Below, one piece after another: positions 37,099 through 47,817 of a DNA stretch of 64,000 nt (within the stretch, counting starts at the first letter, position 1; every line of letters begins with the position of its first letter). The DNA is from Prasinococcaceae sp. CCMP 1430. Its lineage: Eukaryota; Prasinodermophyta; Palmophyllophyceae; Prasinococcales; Prasinococcaceae. Below the pieces are notes generated by a model. That model was given only the letters and a program-made list of their open reading frames with translations. It was not told the origin of the DNA and did not search any database. The translations under genes were made by a program, and so were the position numbers. Where the stretch lies: the NCBI GenBank assembly GCA_013416795.1, contig RQSC01001135.1:27312-91311 (forward strand), written 5' to 3'.

Positions 37099-39726
37099 AT
37101 GTGGCAGGCGCTGTTTGGGGGCGGCAGTGGCGGCGGCGGCGGCGGCGGCGGGCGCCAGGCGCCCGCACCGCGCGTGCTGTCGCTCAGCGAGCTGGAGCGC
37201 CTGCATGGCCAGCTCGCGCGGACGACGATGGTCACCGAGGCGAACCGCGACGCCGTGGTGGAGGTGCTGCGCGCCATCGCGGAGGTGATGATCTGGGGCG
37301 ACCAGAACGAACCGGAGGTGTTCGACTTCTTCTTGGAGGCGCAGACGCTCTCGCACTGCGTGCGGCTGCTGGGCGCGTCCACCTCGCGCCAGACGTCGGT
37401 GGCAGTGCAGATGCTGCAGACGATGTCCATCATGATCCAGAACATCCGCCGCGACACGTCCGTGTACTACCTGTTCTCGAACAACCACATCAACAGGCTG
37501 ATTGCCTACGACTTCGACTTCGCCAACGAGGAGCTCCTCGCGTTCTACATCTCCTTCCTAAAGACGGTGTCGCTCAGGCTCAACGAGGGCACGGTGCAGT
37601 TCTTCTTCCAGGGCCACACGGACCCGCCCTCGTTCCCTCTGTACACGCTGGCCACCCGCTTCGTCGACCACCCGGAGAGCATGGTGCGGATCGCCGTGCG
37701 CACCGTCACGCTGAACGTGTACGCGGTGCCGGACGAGGCCACCCGCGCGTTCGTGGTGGAGGACGCGAAAAACTACTTCCCCGCGGTGATTGGCGCGATG
37801 CTGAGGAGGTGCCTCGCGCACGACGCCCCGGGCGTGGGCCACGGCGCGCTGGAGACGGCCAATGCCGAGGCGTGCGACATGCTCTCGTACGTGTCGGACG
37901 TGCTCGCCCTCGAAGCCCCGGGGCTCACCGGTGCCGTGCTGCAGCACTTCGACCAGGGGCTGGTGGAGCCGCTGCTGCTGGGCTCCCTGTTGGTCGGCCC
38001 CGACGCCCGCGCGGGAGAGCACGACGACGTCTCTCTTCAGAAGGGCACCGCGCTGCACCTGATTGGCAGAGTCATGGAGATCGTCACGCACGCGGCGCTC
38101 GTCAATGGCCTGGTCTGCAGGCTGCTCGCGCCGGCCGGTCAGTGCCAGCCCGTCGAAGAGTCCGCGGAGAGCGGCGCGGGTGGCGAGGGCGCTGCCGGGG
38201 TGGCGCCCCCGACGGGCGGCGCCGCGGAACCGCCGCAGCACGGGGGGGGAGCAGATGGGAGGAACCAGCTGCGCTCTGCACTGTTGGAAGCGCTCAAGTG
38301 CGGCGACGGGCGCTCGGCGCTGGCGGCGCTGCAGTGCCTGGCAGCCATCGTGCGCAGCGAGACGCCCAGTACGGCCATTCTCGAGCGCGTGGGCTTGCTG
38401 CCGGCGAGCAGGGTGAAGAAACAGAGGCTATTGGAAGCGCTTGTCCGTGATGACGACGCGGATGGCGCCGGCGGGCAGGACAGCGGAGGGTCGGACGGTG
38501 GCTCCCAGGCTTGCGCCGACACGGGGGCGCAGGCGTCCCCCCAGCAGCTCGAGGTGCTGGCTGCCATCCTCGCACGGCTCGAAGGCGACATGCGTGTCAA
38601 TGACGCCGCGCTCGTAGAACGCAGGAGGCAGCTGGCCTGCTGGCTGCTGTTGCAGCTGGCGCCCCAGCCTGCGGCGTGCCAGGGCGCAGCGGACGGTGTG
38701 AACGACTCCGCCATGGCGCTCGAGTCGACCGCTCTTGAGAGGCTGTCATTGTTCGCCGGAGGCGTGTGGTGCGACATGTTACCGCACCTCCTTGACGAGG
38801 AGTGGGCGGCGCTGCGCAAGGCCGTGTGCGGAGGCCGGCCTCCGCGGCAGGCGATGGAGTTTGTAGGTAGCGCGGTCGCCCCCAGCGTACGGACGAGCTC
38901 CAGCAGGGACGGCTCCAAATCGAGCGCGCGGAGCGCGCACGACCTCTTTACCGCCGCGGGCGCGTTCATGGCGGCGAGGATCGCGAGTTTGGCGCTGCGC
39001 GGCATGCCGCTCCCCAACGCTCTTGTGAGCGAGGCTGAGGCTGGGTCAGCCGCCCTTGATGCGGCCGCTGCATTCGAGCGCCTCGGCAGCGAAATGGACG
39101 ATCTGAGCGGCGTGCACGCGTGCGTCGGCAACGTGCCCGTCAGCGAGGGCGCGGTCATCCGCCTCGAGGGCGCTGACGCGCTCCCATGCCGCGTGGCGTT
39201 TGAGCGTGGGCGCGAGCACGCCGTCTTTCTGGTGCTAACAACCAACCGATCGGTGAGCACTTCGGTCTCGGACTCTCAGGGGAGTGCCAGTAGCGGCACC
39301 GTCCGCGGTGGGCCCATGAGTGGCAGGGGCGTGGGTGCGCTACTGCTCGTGGAGCGCAGCGTGGACGCGGAAGACATGGGCGTGGTGCGCGCCGTGGCGC
39401 ACTTGGCGGGCACTCGAGCGGAGCGTGACGAAAACCACCCGTGCTGGCTCCACATTTGTGTTCGGTCGCCGCTGCCGCCGCGTGCAAGCGCCGTGTCGGC
39501 GCTGACGAGCTCGAAACGCGCGGTGCGCCACGTGACGGACGGCAAGTGGACGCTCGCCTTCCGCGACGAGCACTCGTGCGCCGCGGCACAGGCGTTCGCG
39601 GCCTTCGCGACCGCTCAGCTACGCGAGACCTGCCGCGCCGCGCTAGCCGTGCGCGTTGGCACGGCAGGTGGGGCGCCCCCCCCCCCGCCGAACGAGGACA
39701 CCGCGGCGTCGATGGAGACCAAGTAA
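37099..39726 (+). CDS. CLEC16A/TT9 (FPL-domain) endosomal trafficking protein
   Basis: A single exon gives 875 residues from ATG 37099. Residues about 50-200 are the FPL domain of the CLEC16A/Ema/TT9(GFS9) family: AIAEVMIWGDQNEPEVFDFF, MLQTMSIMIQNIRRDTSVYY, LFSNNHINRLIAYDFDF, LLAFYISFLKTVSLRLNEG, and HPESMVRIAVRTVTLNVYAV. Animal CLEC16A acts in endosome/lysosome maturation and mitophagy; plant TT9/GFS9 acts in vacuolar trafficking. The remaining 600 residues are helical and less conserved, with a low-complexity Gly/Ala insert near residue 360 and an acidic-linked section. The frame is open into the N gap upstream, but the ATG right after a G-rich run gives MWQALFGG, like family members. It converges on HUS1 with 123 bp between stops. 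Confidence 0.9.
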   Translation: MWQALFGGGSGGGGGGGGRQAPAPRVLSLSELERLHGQLARTTMVTEANRDAVVEVLRAIAEVMIWGDQNEPEVFDFFLEAQTLSHCVRLLGASTSRQTSVAVQMLQTMSIMIQNIRRDTSVYYLFSNNHINRLIAYDFDFANEELLAFYISFLKTVSLRLNEGTVQFFFQGHTDPPSFPLYTLATRFVDHPESMVRIAVRTVTLNVYAVPDEATRAFVVEDAKNYFPAVIGAMLRRCLAHDAPGVGHGALETANAEACDMLSYVSDVLALEAPGLTGAVLQHFDQGLVEPLLLGSLLVGPDARAGEHDDVSLQKGTALHLIGRVMEIVTHAALVNGLVCRLLAPAGQCQPVEESAESGAGGEGAAGVAPPTGGAAEPPQHGGGADGRNQLRSALLEALKCGDGRSALAALQCLAAIVRSETPSTAILERVGLLPASRVKKQRLLEALVRDDDADGAGGQDSGGSDGGSQACADTGAQASPQQLEVLAAILARLEGDMRVNDAALVERRRQLACWLLLQLAPQPAACQGAADGVNDSAMALESTALERLSLFAGGVWCDMLPHLLDEEWAALRKAVCGGRPPRQAMEFVGSAVAPSVRTSSSRDGSKSSARSAHDLFTAAGAFMAARIASLALRGMPLPNALVSEAEAGSAALDAAAAFERLGSEMDDLSGVHACVGNVPVSEGAVIRLEGADALPCRVAFERGREHAVFLVLTTNRSVSTSVSDSQGSASSGTVRGGPMSGRGVGALLLVERSVDAEDMGVVRAVAHLAGTRAERDENHPCWLHICVRSPLPPRASAVSALTSSKRAVRHVTDGKWTLAFRDEHSCAAAQAFAAFATAQLRETCRAALAVRVGTAGGAPPPPPNEDTAASMETK

Positions 39727-39849
39727 TCAGTCAAGGCACAGAGCACGTGCACACATATTAAAATAATTAGTTCCTCTTCAGCGGGTCGGTGCGCGGCGCA
39801 GCGGGTTGCTGTAGGGCGGCGCACGGAGGGCGCACGGAAGGCGCGGCGC

Positions 39850-40926
39850 TCACTGGCTCCCAATGTCCAAGTCATCTTCTTCTGCTCGTACCGGCAGTTT
39901 GAACTCGAGCGAGACGTCCGGCGTGTACGCGCTCGCGCCGAGGGCGTCGCTACCTCCGTACGCCCCCGCGTCCGCGTAGTACTGACACCCGATCACCATG
40001 TACTGCCGCTGGCCGGCGATGGCGGCGATCGTGCGCGCCGGCGCCGTCAGCTGGCAGCACAGCGCCTGCGCGAGATGCTTTTGGTCGACGACCGCCTTGT
40101 CGAGAAGGCCCTCGGCTTCGGCTTTTCGCATTCGCGACGCCGGACCCTCTCTTTGCGCCCCGGCGCCCTCGGTCGGCGCAGTGGCGCACTCGCCGTTCTC
40201 TTCGCCCGTGCCATCGCCAGCAGTCACCCCGAGCACTTGCAGCTGCGAGAACTCGACACCCACGCTCGAGCCAACCTCTCCTCCAGCACCTCGCACGAAG
40301 AGGCGGCCACCGCGCGAGATGCCCACGGCGACGTGCGACGACAGCGCTTTGAGCTTGTCCACTACGACGGCCACGCGCCCCACGCTGTCCGGGAGCACGA
40401 GGTACGTGCGCACAGGCGCCGTGCGCGCCAGCCTGTCAAGCTCCATGAGGTCGCTCGGGGGTAGCGGCTCGCCGACCGGGACATCCTGCGTGATGAGCAC
40501 GCGCCCCGGCTGGCCAGTGCGCTCATCCGCCATACGCCTGGCGACGAACGAAAGGTACGGGATGCCCTTCGCGCCCGCATCTGCGCCGGGAGGCTTCTTG
40601 CGCGTCAGCTTCACGTAGACATCCCCCACCTCGAACGCGAAGATGCGCTTGATCGACTGCAACGCCCGCTGCAACAGCGTGACGTCCGCAGGGAATGCGA
40701 TGCGGTCCTTCTCGATGCTCTTCACCTTGTACTCTGCGAACATGACGCGCGTCGCAAACGACGCAGTCACGCGCACGGCGTCGCACGTGAAGTAGTTCTG
40801 CGTGAGCACGAGCTTCGTAGGCGTCAGGTACACCACGCAGTCTTTGTCCACCTTGGACAGCGCGGGCAGGAAGTGGCCGTGCAGCGCCGCGAGGCCGCCG
40901 TCGAGCAGCCTCGCCTTGAACTTCAT
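39850..40926 (-). CDS. HUS1: HUS1 checkpoint clamp subunit
   Basis: A single exon gives 358 residues. MKFKARLLDGGLAALHGHFL matches the start of HUS1. Later segments VVYLTPTKLVLTQNYF, LLQRALQSIKRIFAFEVG, VYVKLTRKK, VLITQDVPVGEPLPPSDLME and VVVDKLKALSSHVAVGIS follow the two PCNA-like sliding-clamp domains of the RAD9-HUS1-RAD1 (9-1-1) complex, which is loaded at DNA damage and activates ATR signalling. The protein is longer than human HUS1 (280 residues), mainly through a Gly/Glu insert near residue 250 and a C-terminal extension. No introns. The next gene upstream is divergent, about 880 bp away. Confidence 0.9.
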   Translation of the reverse strand: MKFKARLLDGGLAALHGHFLPALSKVDKDCVVYLTPTKLVLTQNYFTCDAVRVTASFATRVMFAEYKVKSIEKDRIAFPADVTLLQRALQSIKRIFAFEVGDVYVKLTRKKPPGADAGAKGIPYLSFVARRMADERTGQPGRVLITQDVPVGEPLPPSDLMELDRLARTAPVRTYLVLPDSVGRVAVVVDKLKALSSHVAVGISRGGRLFVRGAGGEVGSSVGVEFSQLQVLGVTAGDGTGEENGECATAPTEGAGAQREGPASRMRKAEAEGLLDKAVVDQKHLAQALCCQLTAPARTIAAIAGQRQYMVIGCQYYADAGAYGGSDALGASAYTPDVSLEFKLPVRAEEDDLDIGSQ

Positions 40927-41810
40927 CGCACGCGCGGGAGGGAATGGGGGGGGGCGGGGAGGAGGAGGGGCAGCGCCGGCGTCACGCGGCTTTCTCGCCC
41001 TGCGTCCGGCACCGCCCCTCCCCGCCCCTCGGCGCGCCGCACTGCAGCTCCGCCTCCCCGCCTCGAGCGCCCGCGCCGCCGCGGGGCGCGCCGCGAGAGA
41101 GGTATGTGATGTTTGCCGTCTTCGTATTCTCCTGGATGCGCCGGGAGCGCGCGCGCGCGCGCGAATCGACGGACGCGAAATGGCTCCGCTCCGAGCTCCC
41201 ATCGGCAGTTGCATGCGCAGCGCTCTTTGGCACTCTGATTGAGAAGAAACCAAACCCCTCTCTTCCCTTGATGAGGATGGCACAGTCCTCCCAGCCTCTG
41301 CCGTTTCTCGTTGTCGTTCTTTTGTGTCGTGTGTTCATGTTCAGGCGCGCGACGGTGCGCGCTCGTGCGTGGCGCGCGATCCGCTCTGGGGTCCGAGCGG
41401 ATCGCGCGGGTGCGGGGGCCGCAGCGGACGCCGCGGCACGTGCGTTTTGACCTGGCGATGAGTCAATAATAAACCCTTCATACACCCTAAAAGGACCATT
41501 TCGACGCGGCGAAAGACTGACTTTGAACCTGCCTGCCACGGCAGAGCCCACCAAACCTAAACCACGGGAAAGGGGAACGTGCCCACAGACACGGACACGG
41601 ACGGCGTGGCACACACCGCGCTCCTCTGTAAAACGCATGCATTTTGATGGCGATGCGTGCGTTTTTGATGGCGCGATCCTGACGCCGCGCGCGCGCGCGC
41701 GCTCGCGCGCGGGCGCTGGCGCTGCTCGTCGGCGCCACACCCTGCGCCTCTGGCGCGCTCATGCGCGGCGAGCGGGCGGGCATCGCCGGCGCGCGGCGCG
41801 CGGCGCGAGC
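40927..41810. other. Divergent intergenic region between HUS1 and next gene
   Basis: About 880 bp between starts, GC-rich and with unusually long near-coding frames that have no recognisable domain. It includes a G-rich stretch (40935-40970), a less GC-rich part (41200-41560), and a short direct repeat of TTGATGGCG (41644 and 41671). Probable promoter region. Confidence 0.4.
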
Positions 41811-42269
41811 ATGGAGGACCGCATCGAGAGCGCCAAGGCGGGCGCGCTCGCGGCGGTGGCTGGGTCTCTCGCCGCTGCCCCCGTCGGAGCTCTGCTGCCG
41901 GTCCCGGGCGTGCTGACGCCGCAGTGGGAGTGGGATAGCGACACGCTCGCGGCATCGCTCGCACTTTTCGGTCTGGTGTACCGCTACGCCACGCGCAGCG
42001 ATGCAGACAACGACATGCTCAAGCAGGGCGCTGTGGGGGCCTTCGCAATCACGCGCGTGCTCGCCTCCGTGCGCGTCGGGGAGCAGTGCACTGCGCTGCC
42101 GCTCGAATGCGGGCCTCCGCTGGGCTACTTCGACTGGGCGATGCTCTCGCAACTCGCGAGCGCGGGGGCGCACGCTGCGGCCGCGTACGGCGGCGCGGCG
42201 CTGGCAATCGAGGCTGCCTTTGACAAGGGGCTCCTCGCGCGCGTGCCAGGCCGCATGGATGGCGAGTAG
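41811..42269 (+). CDS. Small conserved-looking membrane or plastid protein of unknown function
   Basis: ATG 41811 encodes 152 residues, ending at 42269. The sequence is of normal complexity: MEDRIESAKAGALAAVAGSL, WEWDSDTLAASLALFGLVYR, QGAVGAFAITRVLASVRVG, CGPPLGYFDWAMLSQLASAG. The Ala/Gly-rich hydrophobic segments suggest one to three membrane helices. It resembles a family of uncharacterised plant/cyanobacterial plastid proteins with similar FGLVYRYA and GAFALTR segments, recalled only in outline, so a plastid location is a guess. The frame is open upstream and an N-terminal extension cannot be excluded. It converges on the SIN3 gene. Confidence 0.55.
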   Translation: MEDRIESAKAGALAAVAGSLAAAPVGALLPVPGVLTPQWEWDSDTLAASLALFGLVYRYATRSDADNDMLKQGAVGAFAITRVLASVRVGEQCTALPLECGPPLGYFDWAMLSQLASAGAHAAAAYGGAALAIEAAFDKGLLARVPGRMDGE

Positions 42270-42456
42270 CTGCTGCGGAGGGCACGGCGGGTAGAGTATT
42301 TGTAAAATTGCGACTTAACCAGGGCTGCGTCCAGCTGCTGGCGCACACCGAAGCGATGCACCGTCGTATCTATTCACCAGATCAAGTATCCATACATCAT
42401 TCACCCATGCTGCTGTCGCCCGGCGCAAGCGGGCCGGCGACGGTCCAAAAATGTGC

Positions 42457-45072
42457 TCACGGTGCGGCCTTGGCGTCGCCCGCCTTGCTGTCCACCCATC
42501 TGCGGAATTTCTCCACGCCGTAGTCCGTCGGCAGCGTGGGCTTTGGTGTGTTCCTCCGGCGCACGAAGACATCCTCGGTGTCAAGGGCGTAGCTGACCTT
42601 GTACGAGGTGCAATTGATCTCGCACTCCAGCCCGTTGCGCACGGTGCATCCCTTGGTCGCCGGCTTGGGCGCCTTGCGAGCGCTGCGGCGCAGGAACACG
42701 TTGCCACTCTCGCCGGCGCCCGAGCCAACGAGTGACGTCAGGTAGGCCTCGAAATCGGGGTCCATCGCACAGGCGGGCGGTTCGACTCGCGAGGCATCCT
42801 CCATCATGTTCAGCGAAAGCGCGCCCGACACCCCGCCGTCGGCGTCGGCCGTGTACTCGAGCTCGTAGCAGGGATCATCCCCGACCAGGACGCACGCGTT
42901 AGCGATGTATGCAGCCTTCGAGTAGCCGTCCGCGCGCGAGCACTCGTACTTGTGCAGGCTCAGCAGCTTCGAGCCCACATCCTCGGACTGCAGCGTCTGC
43001 ACCTGCTTGATGACCTTGTAGAGAAGCTTGTCGATCGTGAAGACGTTGTAGCAGCCGGTGCCGAGCAGCGCGCGGCACTCGTCCTCGAACTTGGAGCTGT
43101 CCAGGCCGCCCTCGATCAGACGCGCGACGAGGCCCTGGAACTGCTCGTACGTGCTGGCCGCGCCCTCGGGCGTGTCGTTGCCCTTCGCCTTGGCGGCCGC
43201 CGCAGCCGCCACCTTGGCGCTGCGGAGGCGGTCGAAAAGCGTCTGGTGCAGCCGGAACAAAATGTATAGGTTGTCGTTGCAGAACATGGTCCTCGACGCC
43301 GACATGCCCGGCGGCTGCGCCACGTCGACGCCCGCCGCAAGGGCCTGCGTTGCCGTTGCGGCCAGCGGTCGGCAGCCAAGAAACTTCGACTCGTCCTCGT
43401 CCTCATCCTCATCCGCGCTGGGGGTGTCGCCATCAGTGGGCGGGCCCTCGGTATCTGCGCCGGTGCCGTTGCCGTCAACGTCCATGTTCTCGTCCTCCGA
43501 GGACCCCTTCTTCTTGGGCACCTTGGGGGCGGTGTCGGCGCCCGCCGCGGTCAGCGCCGCTGCGAGGGTCGCCTCGTCGCCGGCGCCCAGTACGCTCGCG
43601 ACCGAGTCGCGGAAGAACTTCAACACCTTGGCCGCCGCGTCCGGCGACAGCGTCTCACTGCAGCCCAGGCCAAGCATCTTGTGCACATCCGCGTGCACCA
43701 GCGTGTCTTCGAACCTGAGCGTAATGTCGGCCCCCTCAGCACCTTCCGCAGCGCCGGCTCGCCGTTTCTCGCTGGCCTCCTTGATGTCCTGCAGGAGCCC
43801 CTTCGCGCTGAGCTGCTTCTTGTCCATCTGTTTGAAGTAGAAGGAGCGGTGGTCCAGGCTCTTCGAGTAGTTCTTCTCGTACACCTCGCGCCAGACCTTG
43901 TTCATCTCCTGCTGCACGCGATGCCACTCCTCATCCTTCTGCTTCAGGCGCGTGAGCACCACCGGCACCGCCACGCCCGGGTTCTTCCTGAGCAGGTCGA
44001 CGATGTCCGAGCCGTGGTCGCCGTAGATGCGCTCGATGCAGCGGTAATGCACGGGCGAGATGGCAGCGGGTTCGATCTTCATGGACTGCCGCTCCTCGGG
44101 GGGCAGGTCGTTCACCTTCTTGTTGAGGCCCTCCATGACGCGCACGCAGCTGGCGTTGGTCTCGATCATCATGTCGAGCTCGAAGCGGTCGTCCTCGCAG
44201 CGGAAGAGGTTCTCCTCGTACTGGTTCTTGCGCATGTTCTTGAACGAGTTGGCGTCCTCCGTGCCGCTCGAGATGCTCACCCAGTCGTCGTTCAGCATGG
44301 CCTGCTGGTCGGGCGAGCGGCCGCTGCACGCCAGCCGCTGGTAGCCCTTCGGCAGCAGGCGGTACGACGGCCCGCAGCGCTCGCAGTTGCTCAGGTCCAG
44401 GTCCGCCACCGGCCGCATCGACATGGCCTTGTCGCGCTGCGCGGCGGCCTTGGCGGCCTTCTCGTCCGCCTTGGCCTGCGCGGCCTTCTTGGCCAGCTGC
44501 TGCGCGGTGGGCTTGGCCTCGGCGTCGACCTCGACGCCCTCCGGCACCGGCTTGCTGCCCATGGTCTCGCAGCGCCCGAGGAACTCGTTGAAGCCGTGCA
44601 TGAGGTCCGGGTAGCGCCCGAGGATGTCGTACACCAGGCCCTGCAGCTCGCTGCGGTTGATGATCTCCTGGGAGAAGAGGTTGAGGCACTTGAGGAACTC
44701 GGAGTACTGCTCGCGGTTCCGCAGCCGGCTCTTGACCTTGTCGAAGAACTCGAGCTCCTTCTTGATGGCGCTCGACTTCTTGTCGCCGCCCTCGCCGTCG
44801 GCCTCCTTCTTGCCCTTGGCGCCCTTGCGCTGGTTCTTGGCGGGCGGCGCGGCGGCGCGCGCCTTGGGGGCGCGCGCGGCCTTCTTGGCCTCGGCGGCGG
44901 GCGCCTGCGAGTCCGGCAGGAAGTTGGTGAACTCCTCGAGCAGGTCCGGCTGGTTGGCGAAGAGGGTCGACACCTGCGAGTACACCTGCTTGATGCTCTT
45001 CTGCCCCTTGCGGTACAGGTTGAGGATCTCGAGGAACGACTTGTACACGCGCTCGTCCGCGATGAACCGCGT
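42457..45072 (-). CDS. SIN3: SIN3 co-repressor, 5' part (PAH1) missing
   Basis: One long exon of 871 residues begins right after a CTCGCAG acceptor (45073). It starts inside PAH2 (TRFIADERVYKSFLEILN, matching Lys/Thr-Arg-Phe...Ser-Phe-Leu-Glu-Ile-Leu). PAH3 follows at residues about 95-165 (LEFFDKVKSRLRNREQYSEF; GFNEFLGRC). The histone-deacetylase interaction domain comes next (LDLSNCERCGPSYRLLPKGY; NDDWVSISSGTEDANSF; FRCEDDRFELDMMIETN), then the Sin3 C-terminal region (KQKDEEWHRVQQEMNKVWRE; SFYFKQMDKKQLSAKGLLQD). SIN3 scaffolds histone deacetylase complexes on chromatin. PAH1 and the true start are not seen upstream, where TRM5 occupies the same strand in a different frame. Confidence 0.92.
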   Translation of the reverse strand, partial: TRFIADERVYKSFLEILNLYRKGQKSIKQVYSQVSTLFANQPDLLEEFTNFLPDSQAPAAEAKKAARAPKARAAAPPAKNQRKGAKGKKEADGEGGDKKSSAIKKELEFFDKVKSRLRNREQYSEFLKCLNLFSQEIINRSELQGLVYDILGRYPDLMHGFNEFLGRCETMGSKPVPEGVEVDAEAKPTAQQLAKKAAQAKADEKAAKAAAQRDKAMSMRPVADLDLSNCERCGPSYRLLPKGYQRLACSGRSPDQQAMLNDDWVSISSGTEDANSFKNMRKNQYEENLFRCEDDRFELDMMIETNASCVRVMEGLNKKVNDLPPEERQSMKIEPAAISPVHYRCIERIYGDHGSDIVDLLRKNPGVAVPVVLTRLKQKDEEWHRVQQEMNKVWREVYEKNYSKSLDHRSFYFKQMDKKQLSAKGLLQDIKEASEKRRAGAAEGAEGADITLRFEDTLVHADVHKMLGLGCSETLSPDAAAKVLKFFRDSVASVLGAGDEATLAAALTAAGADTAPKVPKKKGSSEDENMDVDGNGTGADTEGPPTDGDTPSADEDEDEDESKFLGCRPLAATATQALAAGVDVAQPPGMSASRTMFCNDNLYILFRLHQTLFDRLRSAKVAAAAAAKAKGNDTPEGAASTYEQFQGLVARLIEGGLDSSKFEDECRALLGTGCYNVFTIDKLLYKVIKQVQTLQSEDVGSKLLSLHKYECSRADGYSKAAYIANACVLVGDDPCYELEYTADADGGVSGALSLNMMEDASRVEPPACAMDPDFEAYLTSLVGSGAGESGNVFLRRSARKAPKPATKGCTVRNGLECEINCTSYKVSYALDTEDVFVRRRNTPKPTLPTDYGVEKFRRWVDSKAGDAKAAP

Positions 45073-46507
45073 CTGCGAGGGCCGCGCCCGCGTCGGCCCC
45101 GCCCGCGCCCCCTTCCGCGCCCTCGGCCGGCTGCAGCCGACCCACGGCCTCGGGCACGCGAAAGGTGGCGCACATCATGTGCTTGTTGGGCGCGACGTCC
45201 CTCACGTCGTGCGCCTCGAAGGGACCGTCGAGGGGCCCGCCGAGGTGGTGCTCGACCATCTGCTGCGCCTGCCGGCGCAGGGACTCCGCCTGCGGCAGGC
45301 CGTCCGCGGCGTCGGGCCGCACGAACATGTAGCAGTGCACCAGCGGCAGCGCGCCGAAGTCCGCGTCGAACGCGCCGCGGAACGCGTCCAAAAACTCCAC
45401 GGCGGACGCGGGCAGGTTCATCACGCAGTGGGCGAAGCGCACGCCCTCGCGCAGCGACAGGCGGCGCACGAAGGCGCGCGCGCACTCTGTTGACACGTGC
45501 ACGCGCGCCTGCACGCGGTTGAGCGCGGCATTGATCCGCAGGTAGCGCGTGCTGTCCGGATTGAGGTCGTTGGCCCACACCGTGCAGCCCTTGAGCGCGG
45601 CCGGCACCGCGAACGGCCCGATGCCGCACATCATGTCGCACACTGCATCGCCCTCGGCGAAGCGCGCCACGAGGCGCGCGTGCTCGCGCTCCAGCCGCGA
45701 GTTCCAGTACACCTTGCCGTAGTCCAGCCGGAAGACGGCGCCGTACTGGCGCACCTCGGTCTCTAGGCACGCGTCGCCCGCGAGCACCTCCAGCTCGGGC
45801 ACGCGAAACTCGTTCTCGAGCTTGGCCGTCTTGTTGACCACCGTCCGGATGCGCGGCGCGTTCTTGTCGAGGAGCACGCGCCCGATGAGCGCGCCGTACG
45901 GCCGCAGCTCGTCGCGCACGTTGAGGTGTGCCACGTGGCCGATTGTCTCGAACGAGGTCTGCACGTCCACGTCCGAGGGGAGGACCCTCCTGAGCACCTG
46001 CTCCGCGCTGAGGTGCGAGTAGTCCATCTGGATGTCGTGCACCACGATGCGCACGCCGTGCTCGTCCATCTCCGCCACCACGTCCGCGGGGAGGCGCGCA
46101 CGCGCTCGCTCGACCACGCGCTCGCGCGCGGCCGCGCCGTCGCTTCCGCCGGCGCCAGGCGCGCCCCCGTGCTGCTGCTGCTCGTGCTGTCGGTGCTGCT
46201 CCCGCTGCTCCTGCTGCTGCCCCCCAACCTCGTCCCTGCCGAGCAGGATGAGCCTGGCGTCGTCGTGCTCGGGGTCCTTCAAGACCTGTCTGACCTTGGG
46301 CAGCGCGAGCGTGTGCTTGCGCAGCGCCTTCACCCAGCGCTGCGTGTCCCTCGCGCTCGCCACCCTCGCGGCCGCGATGGGCACGAGCTCGACGAACGCT
46401 GCCGGGTCGAACGCCGCGACGGCCGCCGCAGCGCGCGCGAGGTACGCCTGCGACATCTCCACGCGGCCGCCCGGGTGGAGGGTGACCCCCTCGCATAGCT
46501 CGGTCAT
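45073..46507 (-). CDS. TRM5: TRM5 tRNA (guanine-37-N1)-methyltransferase, 3' end unresolved
   Basis: ATG 46507 begins MTELCEGVTLHPGGRVEM. The C-terminal half has the TRM5/TYW2 catalytic fold: SAEQVLRRVLPSDVDVQTSF, NEFRVPELEVLAGD, FRLDYGKVYWNSRLEREH, the SAM-binding DMMCGIGPFAVPAALKGC with WANDLNP, and the NLP active-site motif CVMNLPASAVEFLD. TRM5 methylates G37 next to the anticodon, which keeps reading frame. It ends normally soon after NKHMMCATFRVPEAVG, but no stop is reached before the frame runs into SIN3. Splicing or loss of a few codons at the junction must be assumed. A Gln-rich insert (residues about 100-130) is an expansion. Confidence 0.9.
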
Positions 46508-46761
46508 CGCGTCGGCCCTCGGCTGGGTTCGAAGGCGCGGCCCGCAGTGGGCCCTTCCGACGAGCGCGCGCGAGGTGAGGAGGCGAGGGAGGGAGCGACG
46601 GACGCCAGCGCCGCCGCGCCCGGCCGCCCGCCGCACCCCCCTCGCGCCTGCGTAACTCCTCCGCGCGCCCCCCGTCTCCCCTCCCCCGACCCCCACCCCC
46701 TCCGGGCGCGCTCGCTGTGGCAGCGCTCGGCCAGCCCGCCTGGGAAGACTGAGTCCCCCCT

Positions 46762-47408
<647 letters not shown>

Positions 47409-47409
47409 N
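47409..47409. other. Single-N assembly join
   Basis: Undetermined base at the end of the C homopolymer; marks the boundary of the last contig of the window. Confidence 0.8.
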
Positions 47410-47817
47410 CGCCGCGCGGATCGAAGCCGGCGGCGGCGCCGGAAACGCGGAGCGGCCGCGCGGACGCGGGGCAAGGGCAGGACGAAAAGCACTCGGAACG
47501 CGCGGAAGAAGCGCAACCAAAGCGACGCACGGAATTCGCGCGCAGCGCACGCACCTCGACGCGCGGCCGCAGGGAACGGGCGCGCGGGCCGAGCGGGGTT
47601 CGCCGGGCAGGGTGGGGCGGGGCAGGGGGGGGGGAGGAAGGGCGAGGTGGGGCGTCCGTCCGAAGACGGTGAGTGGGGTGGGCGGGAGTGGAGGATCCGC
47701 CACCCCCCCACCCCCCTTCGGGGCGCCACACACCGCGCGCGCGCACTCGTGCCGCGCACCACCCCCAAAGGCCAGCGCTCCGCGCCCGCCGCAACCGCCG
47801 CCGCCGCCTCGCACGGC

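Noticed and set aside
36063-37457. Open frames through the N gap
   Set aside because: The reading is X residues only; frames on either side of the gap need not be connected.
40944-41450. 168-codon plus-strand frame upstream of the unknown small protein
   Set aside because: It overlaps the likely HUS1 promoter, is Arg/Ala/Pro-rich and has no domain; probably a GC-driven chance frame.
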